A stretch of DNA of 64,000 nucleotides, from NCBI GenBank assembly GCA_000320605.2, contig KB445794.1, forward strand, positions 787,837 through 851,836, read 5' to 3'. Shown here one piece after another: positions 58,488 to 64,000 of the stretch (position 1 is its first letter; each line of letters begins with the position of its first letter). The translations under genes and the position numbers were made by a program. The notes under the pieces were generated by a model. The model was not told the DNA's origin, searched no databases, and was given only the letters and a program-made list of their open reading frames with translations. This DNA comes from Gelatoporia subvermispora B. Its lineage: Eukaryota > Basidiomycota > Agaricomycetes > Polyporales > Gelatoporiaceae.

Positions 58488-59255
58488 TCATGGTTCGAGT
58501 CCGTATTCGACCGCGACGCGGCAAGCGTTGTTGAGGTGGGAATCGCGGCCGTGCTGCTGTAGGCTTTGCCTTGTTGAGAAGGATTCGTCGCAGGCGGGGC
58601 ATGAGTGCGCGCTCAGGCTGCGCTGCTGCCAAGCGGGACGAGATCGCTTGGAAGAGTGGGACGTCTAACGTAATGAAATCCGTGTGAGCCGTGGATGTGT
58701 GTGGGGGCGTAGTGGCAGAGACACTCACGGTATCGTCATCCATGTCGTAGTCATCGTTGTCGTCGGCTTTTCGTTTCAGCGGGGGTGCGAGGGAAAATGT
58801 GTGTGGGACTGCTGTGCACGGGTGAGTGGCAAGGTGTGGCGGAGGGGAAAAAAGAACGCACTGGACACTGTGGCACCGACGCCCTTGGCAAAGGTCTCCC
58901 GCCAAGCGAGGACGCGGTTCTGCCTAGTCTTGTAGGTGTCGTCTGGCATGGACTCGCGCGCGGCGTCGAGTTCTTCTGGGTCAGAGGAGCAGTATGACTC
59001 GCAGTCGGAGTCGTTGTCATCGGAGTCGGAGTCGGAGTCGGACGATGTGTATGTCGAACTCGACGCGAATGTGGATGGAGGGTCGACACGGGGTGGTGCG
59101 GGAACTTCGATAAGTTGGATGACCTCGAGGGTGCGTTGCTGATGCAGGTAGAGCGGGCCACCGACGACGTCCTTGGCGAACTCCTGGTGGTGTGGGTGTG
59201 GGAGCGAGAGCGGGTGCTGCTGGTCAATCATGGCGTATGGGTCAACGCGCTGCAT
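58488..59255 (-). CDS. C2H2 zinc-finger protein, 205 aa
   Basis: Exons 59255-58877, 58808-58729 and 58646-58488 join in phase to 205 aa. The N-terminus (MQRVDPYAMIDQQHPLSLPH) leads to EFAKDVVGGPLYLHQQRTLE, a conserved-looking block, then a Ser/Asp-rich acidic tract (repeated SD from GAGTCG triplet repeats) and DDTYKTRQNRVLAWRETFAK. Exon 2 gives PPLKRKADDNDDYDMDDDT, a basic/acidic linker that may be a nuclear signal. Exon 3 ends in one classical finger: C-x2-C-x12-H-x4-H with Phe and Leu at the core positions (CPAC..F..L..H..H), followed by NNACRVAVEYGLEP. Probably a nuclear DNA- or RNA-binding regulator; targets unknown. Reading exon 2 through the second intron gives a longer frame without the finger, which is why the splice matters. 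Confidence 0.82.
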
Positions 59256-60188
59256 TGAACACGAAAGACGAAGAGTTGGAGGAGAGGGAGGGAATTGCGG
59301 ATGAGAGGGCGGAAGAGGGCGGGTGAGGAAAAGAATTGCATGTTCGAGTTGGCGGGTTATAAGTTCTGTGCGAGCAAGGAGGAAACTCTCAGGAGGTCTT
59401 TCCCAATTTGGACAAACGCGCTGCCAGATAATCTGTGTTAGTCGCCCGAAATCAAGATTTCTAAAATCTCAGATATGTTCTGTTTTTGGCAGCCGCTGCC
59501 AGCCGACGTTCGCAGTTCTATCGGCGATTTTGCGGGAAAGCCACTGACTGCTGGTGGTTCCGGATTTCATTTTTTGGAATGCCAGTGATCTGCCAGTGAC
59601 TGGTAGTGAGACATATCCAGCAATGGCCAGCGATGGCATACGATGGGGAGGCACACCCACCCGGCGGTTCATTGGCTGGCACTTGGCTGTCCTCCCATGC
59701 CACAAGTTGCACGGTTCAGCCAGCAATCCATTCCGAATTCGACATTCCATGATATTCCCCATCCAAGCCACGCTAGCCACGCTCTGCGAGGCTACCCCGC
59801 CCCAGGCGCAAGCCAGCCGCCCGCGGGCCACACGTGTTTCCCCTCTCCTCTTTTGGGCCAAGTGGCTGGCACTCGCTGCAGCTCCTTTCTCATGTCAAAC
59901 CGTCCGTTCGCGTCTTCCATCTTCCCTCGCACGCACACATCTCCGATGTTCTCAACTCCAGCCCCAAAAATACCCAGCACAGCAACGTAGGCATGATCAT
60001 GTACAGCAACAACTATTGTCACATGCAGACAACAACGCGGCCCACCCGTCCCATGCGCCTCCGCTCCTCCCTCATGAACGCCCCGCCCCTTGTCCACCGG
60101 ACCATCCGATGCTAGCCCATACACTTACCACGCTCGGCTCGCCCGAAAAATTCAGAACTGGCGCCTTCGCCCCCCTCCTGTGTGAACC
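59256..60188. other. Intergenic region
   Basis: Between MKT1's 3' end and the zinc-finger gene's 5' end, both on the - strand. 59.48-59.70 kb is full of TGGC/CCAGTG-type short repeats. A long + frame (59554-60408) overlaps the MKT1 end and has no recognisable domain. Confidence 0.45.
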
Positions 60189-62995
60189 TTACGGCCTCAT
60201 GGGCGCCAACCACGCCTCAGCCGCCTCGAACTGGTCGATCAGCTCACGCAGAACGGCGCCTTCGGAGTGCAGCTGCCTCATGGCGGTCAGCGTCTACATC
60301 CGAACAGCGTCGTTAGCATCATGCACCATACTACAAGGACACAAAGAAGTGAGCTTACCACATCCCAGAATCGGAAGCCGCGCTCGACCTCCGCCTTCGG
60401 ATACTTGACTCCGAGGAACGTTTCCTCGCAAATTTCCAGCGCCATGGCCTTCGCTTCCTTCACGCCTTCCGCGTTAGGATCCCGCACGCGCTTTCCGTTG
60501 TTGATATGTGTAAGTGCATCCAGGTAGACCTTGGCGAGAACTCCGAAACCGGTGTTCACTTCCGATTGGAATGGGAGTGACAGATTAATATCAAGGAAGT
60601 CGTCCCGCTGCCTCCGGGCGTCATGGCGGAGAAGCATATTCAGAGAAGTCACCTCCAGTAGTGTCCGCAACGCGCGTGTGAGCGAACGGACAAAAGAGTT
60701 GAACACGAGCAGCTCCCGTGATAGAGGCGCGGACCACGGCTGGGACTAGTACGTCGCAATCGAGGTCATCGTCCAGGCCATCAGGTGCGGAAAGATGAAG
60801 GTAGTAATCAGCACCAGTTCCCTCGCTACCATTGCCAGGATGGGCATTACCTTGAAATTCAGCGGGACAATGCTCAACACCCTCATCACAAGCAGCATGC
60901 ACGACTTTTCATCATCTGTGGCGCAGTTTCGAGGACCAGGCATCAGTGTAACTGTCGTCATGATCCGTGGGAAATAGCTACACACCTGTGCCAAAGCTGG
61001 GACCACCGCTAAAAGCTCGACCTGACCAGAGGTGGCCGTGCATCACTCCTGCTCGCACTAGTTCCAGGAACAAGTACAAGGAATCTTGGAACTTGTCATT
61101 AACTCGTGCCGTCCTGATGGCGGTGTGCATAGCACGTGCCAATGGCGAGTGAGTATGCGTATTCACGAGGAATCTGAGACAATCAAAATCGATGTTAGAT
61201 CGGGAAGGAGACGGTGACAGACAAAGCACGGACCCTCGCAGCTCGAGGAAGCGCCAGATCACGTTCGCAACGATCTCATCTTTCTTATCCAGCGGACCTG
61301 AGTTTTGTCCGCTCTTGATCCTGGTGCGTGCTGCGAGTTTCTCAGAGACCGTGGCACCGAGGCAGAGCGCGAAGTCGATGGTTGAAGACTGGACAAAGCA
61401 ACATGCGACGTTAGTGAGAAAAGGAGCGCTCGAGATCCGTCAGGCACGGGCCTGGACCTACATTCTGTCTCCTGAGCTCCTCTTCCACTATGGCATAAGG
61501 GACGTTCCAGCCCGTTACCCGCTCTGCGAGTTGCACGGTCTGCTGAGAATTGTGGGAAATAGGCTTCTGTGGTGCAGGCTGCTCGAACCAGAAGTGACCC
61601 GTGACCTTGCGGTTGTGCCAGAACGAATTCGACACGCTGGATATCAGAGCCAGGGCGGTCGCGCGAGGTCCGGTCTGTCCTTCGGTGATCACCTCCTTGA
61701 CGAAGCGTCTGTACTCTGTAGTCTCGCCGTTGTCTAGAGGCGGAGTCTCGATTACTTGGCCCGTAGTAAGCCACACCAGAGGCTGTGGGCCTAGCAATCC
61801 TCGAGACAAATAGAAATACACCTCATCGGGGAGACGGTGGGTGAAGATCTCGTGCAGATCCGCAGGTATATCAGCCGCCGTCGGGTGGTGCGGATGATGG
61901 TTGGGATGGCCATGGGAAGGAGGAGAGTTTATGGCAAGAGGTAGTGGCATGACGGTTCCGTCGGACGACAAGATCAAAGAGTATTTGATCATGGAACGTG
62001 TTCGGGCATAGATCTCGGAGTACTGCATGTTTTTCACCTGAGGCTGTTCGGCGAACGCGGATACCGCAGCATGTCCGGACTTGTAGTACTTGACCATGTC
62101 GACGGTCGCTTTGAGACCTTGTTCATGCATGGAAGGAGGGAACGGCGGTGAGTGATCGAAGCCCACGAGGATACCAATGTCGAGGAATTGGTCCTCCGAG
62201 ACGCCAAGATCATTCAGGATAGCGCGCTTAGTGACGAACGAGAAGGAAGGAGTAGCTGAGGTGAGGTCGACAGACGTGATGACCTTGTCAATCCCAGGGT
62301 ATAGGAGAGTGTCGGATGGTCCGTAAACGGCATGAATGTACGACTTCGCGTGTCGCTGGAGGTAAATCAGCTGCACAGAGCGTTAGCAAGTGCATGGTAT
62401 CGGGCGCTTATGAGACACACCTGCGCCCATGCAACATACGGCGCGACGATGAACTCCACATTGCGATGCCTGAATATCCTCAGCACCATCTTCCACAGAT
62501 CCCACTGGTGAAGGTTGCTCCGAGACTCGAACAGCTTGGTCGCCGCGTCCTCCTGACCGGCCTCGTACTTTGCCCAAGCGTTCTGCCGGTCTCGCATAGC
62601 ATCGTTATGCTCATATTGAAGTTGGTGCTGCTTCCAGCGGCGGTTCGGGAGGAGTCCAGGGAAGACAAAAACGGGCTTGATGCGCAGTTTTTCAAGGGCG
62701 CGGAGGTCGGACTCGATTCGCTGCGTCAACGCGAGCGGAAGACCGCCCGTCGCTGCGAGCAGCGGCTCACGCGATGGCGAGCTCTCAATCAACGACTTGA
62801 TGTAATACGACGCATCGATTCCCAGACGCGAGTCGGATAGGACGGACAAGGGATGAGTCTGCAGGTGCTTTCGCTCAACGAGATAACCTAGAGACAGAGT
62901 AGACCGGCAATGAGGTGCACTTCTAGATTTGTATCCATATTCTCGCCGTCTCAAGTAGAGGACCGCGACTTACTGTCCAAGTGCTTGATGGGCAT
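60189..62995 (-). CDS. MKT1: Mkt1-type post-transcriptional regulator (XPG-like fold)
   Basis: Homologue of yeast Mkt1, which works with Pbp1 and P-body/stress-granule factors to control stability or translation of mRNAs. It belongs to the XPG/FEN superfamily. A 22-nt first exon (MPIKHLDS) is spliced to YLVERKHLQTHPLSVLSDSR followed by LGIDASYYIKSLIE (XPG N-region). Next come REPLLAATGGLPLALTQRIE, ALEKLRIKPVFVFPGLLPNR and VEFIVAPYVAWAQLIYLQRH (XPG I-region). The large exon 62376-61411 frame holds the Mkt1-specific middle (FLDIGILVGFDHSPPFPP, LPDEVYFYLSRGLLGPQPLV), and the C-terminal exons hold the Mkt1 C domain: FLDINLSLPFQSEVNTGFGV, KAEVERGFRFWDV, and a last exon ending FEAAEAWLAPMRP. Several introns in the C-terminal half are not placed exactly. 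Confidence 0.9.
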
Positions 62996-64000
62996 CGCTG
63001 TCGTTCGCTTTTCAGCTTGCGTCGGCGGGTCTGGCGGTGTACGCTGTCCAGCTCGTCCGCGAGCAGTCGCAACCATTCACATGCTTACATAATCCGACCA
63101 TGGGCGCCTTTTCAACAGGAGCGCACTCGCTTCGAGCTGTTTGCTTTCAAGCAAGTCGTCTGCTGTCCATCGTCCGAGACGACGCGGACGATTACCCATC
63201 CATGCTCGTACATTCATGCTCGCTTTACTCCAAACATCGCACGGAAGTTACGTTTCCATTATTCTTCTGTCTGGAGATGGTTATATCACGTATTTGGCTC
63301 TCTGTTCTGCCGCTTCTTGCTCGTTTGCCTCTGAAGTCTCTCACCCGTGCCCACGCTCGACTCCATTCCGTTGATCTTCATTGAACAATTTTGGGCAGCG
63401 TCATGCTCATTGCTCCTTGTTTTGTTCCCGTCGTTCTACAGTCCGAACAAATGAATGGAGGCGGTGGGGTGAAGTGGCCGTTCTCACGTCTTGTCGCCGC
63501 AAGCACTCTTCGAGATGATCATGGCCCCGCTCACGATGCGCTCATGCTCCGACCGTACCAGATGCCTCCTCTTTCGTGCAGCTCGGCAGTCCGGTTTGTG
63601 CCTCACAAGGTATTTGATATATTCTTGCGATACCGAGAAGTCTCTATCAGGTGCGGTTAGAATCGAGAAGTCGTCCGTTTTTTCCATAAAATTTGACTTT
63701 CCGTCGGTTCTTCCGTTCATAAATTATATTGAAAGATCTTTCGATCGCCAACCTTTCCCATGGTGGAGTTCCCTGCTAAAGCGTGGCTCAGCCTGGGATA
63801 TCAGCATCTCAACATCACGTCGCAAGGCAACACATCCTGACAGCTTTCCTCGTCGCGGCCAGATGGCCTTGCAGCTTCCGCAACCTTACGGCACGTTGCT
63901 CTCACACAGCCATATACATCTTGCATCTTTGAGGGTGTGCCTTCTTGCACGACTATCTGGCAATCACCTCTGGGCACGTTGGACCACTTCCCTGAGCTCC
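62996..64000. other. No gene recognised at the right end
   Basis: Upstream of MKT1. Open frames on the + strand from about 63.04 kb (for example starting MGAFSTGAHSLRAV) lack any recognised domain; a divergent gene running beyond the window cannot be excluded. Confidence 0.4.

Noticed and set aside
58488..58510. GGTTCGAGTCC, a perfect tRNA T-loop (B box)
   Set aside because: No matching acceptor, D or anticodon stems; it is the coding end of the zinc-finger gene.
59554..60408. 284-aa open frame on the + strand
   Set aside because: Overlaps the MKT1 3' end antisense, has no recognisable domain, and the upstream half is made of short repeats.

Overview
The window is nuclear DNA from a filamentous basidiomycete fungus, probably an Agaricomycete. 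Evidence: most genes carry several short introns (about 50-70 nt) with GT(A/G)(A/C)G..(C/T)AG ends. The proteins are eukaryotic (ER PDI with KDEL, ESCRT-II, spindle pole body, mitochondrial cardiolipin synthase). A multi-span protein of the basidiomycete DUF6533 type is present. A run of 560 N (32845-33404) marks an assembly gap. Exon joins below were worked out by hand; for most small genes the joined exons give whole codon numbers with no internal stop, which is good internal support.

Layout. 1-5.4 kb: an ER thioredoxin-fold PDI (-) and a Ran-binding-domain protein (+). 5.4-10.8 kb: gene-poor. 10.8-31.2 kb: a compact housekeeping block with an intronless 544-aa protein (+), a small 137-aa protein (+), a Kre9/Knh1-like GPI-anchored wall protein (-), RNase H2 subunit C (-) divergent from a HIRIP3-like histone chaperone (+), VPS25 (+), an MCT-type MFS permease (-) divergent from a 1,670-aa PACT-domain spindle pole body protein (+), cardiolipin synthase (-), and a 116-aa protein with a KSVSF motif (-). 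32.0-33.6 kb: a DNA transposon with perfect 28-bp terminal inverted repeats and a 7-bp target duplication, interrupted by the gap. 34.9-35.3 kb: a 160-bp tandem duplication. 36.8-39.2 kb: a larger (665 aa) paralogue of the KSVSF protein. 39.8-48.0 kb: an accessory, repeat-rich block with two intact diverged EngB-type GTPase paralogues, a third truncated copy, a DUF6533-type membrane protein and other degenerate duplications. 48.4-53.0 kb: a small membrane protein and a Cys-rich Pca1-like heavy-metal P1B ATPase. 53-58.5 kb: no supportable gene, GC-rich. 58.5-63 kb: a C2H2 zinc-finger protein (-) and MKT1 (-).

Points of most interest: the EngB pair, which shares a 13-nt microexon and an altered G4 motif (TKVS in place of TKxD) and sits in a segmental duplication; the two-member KSVSF/KTVSF...WDRSP family flanking the transposon; the TIR element itself; and a cluster of ACGCG(T) motifs between RNase H2C and the HIRIP3-like chaperone, suggesting shared S-phase control. 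No wholly new multi-gene system was found.
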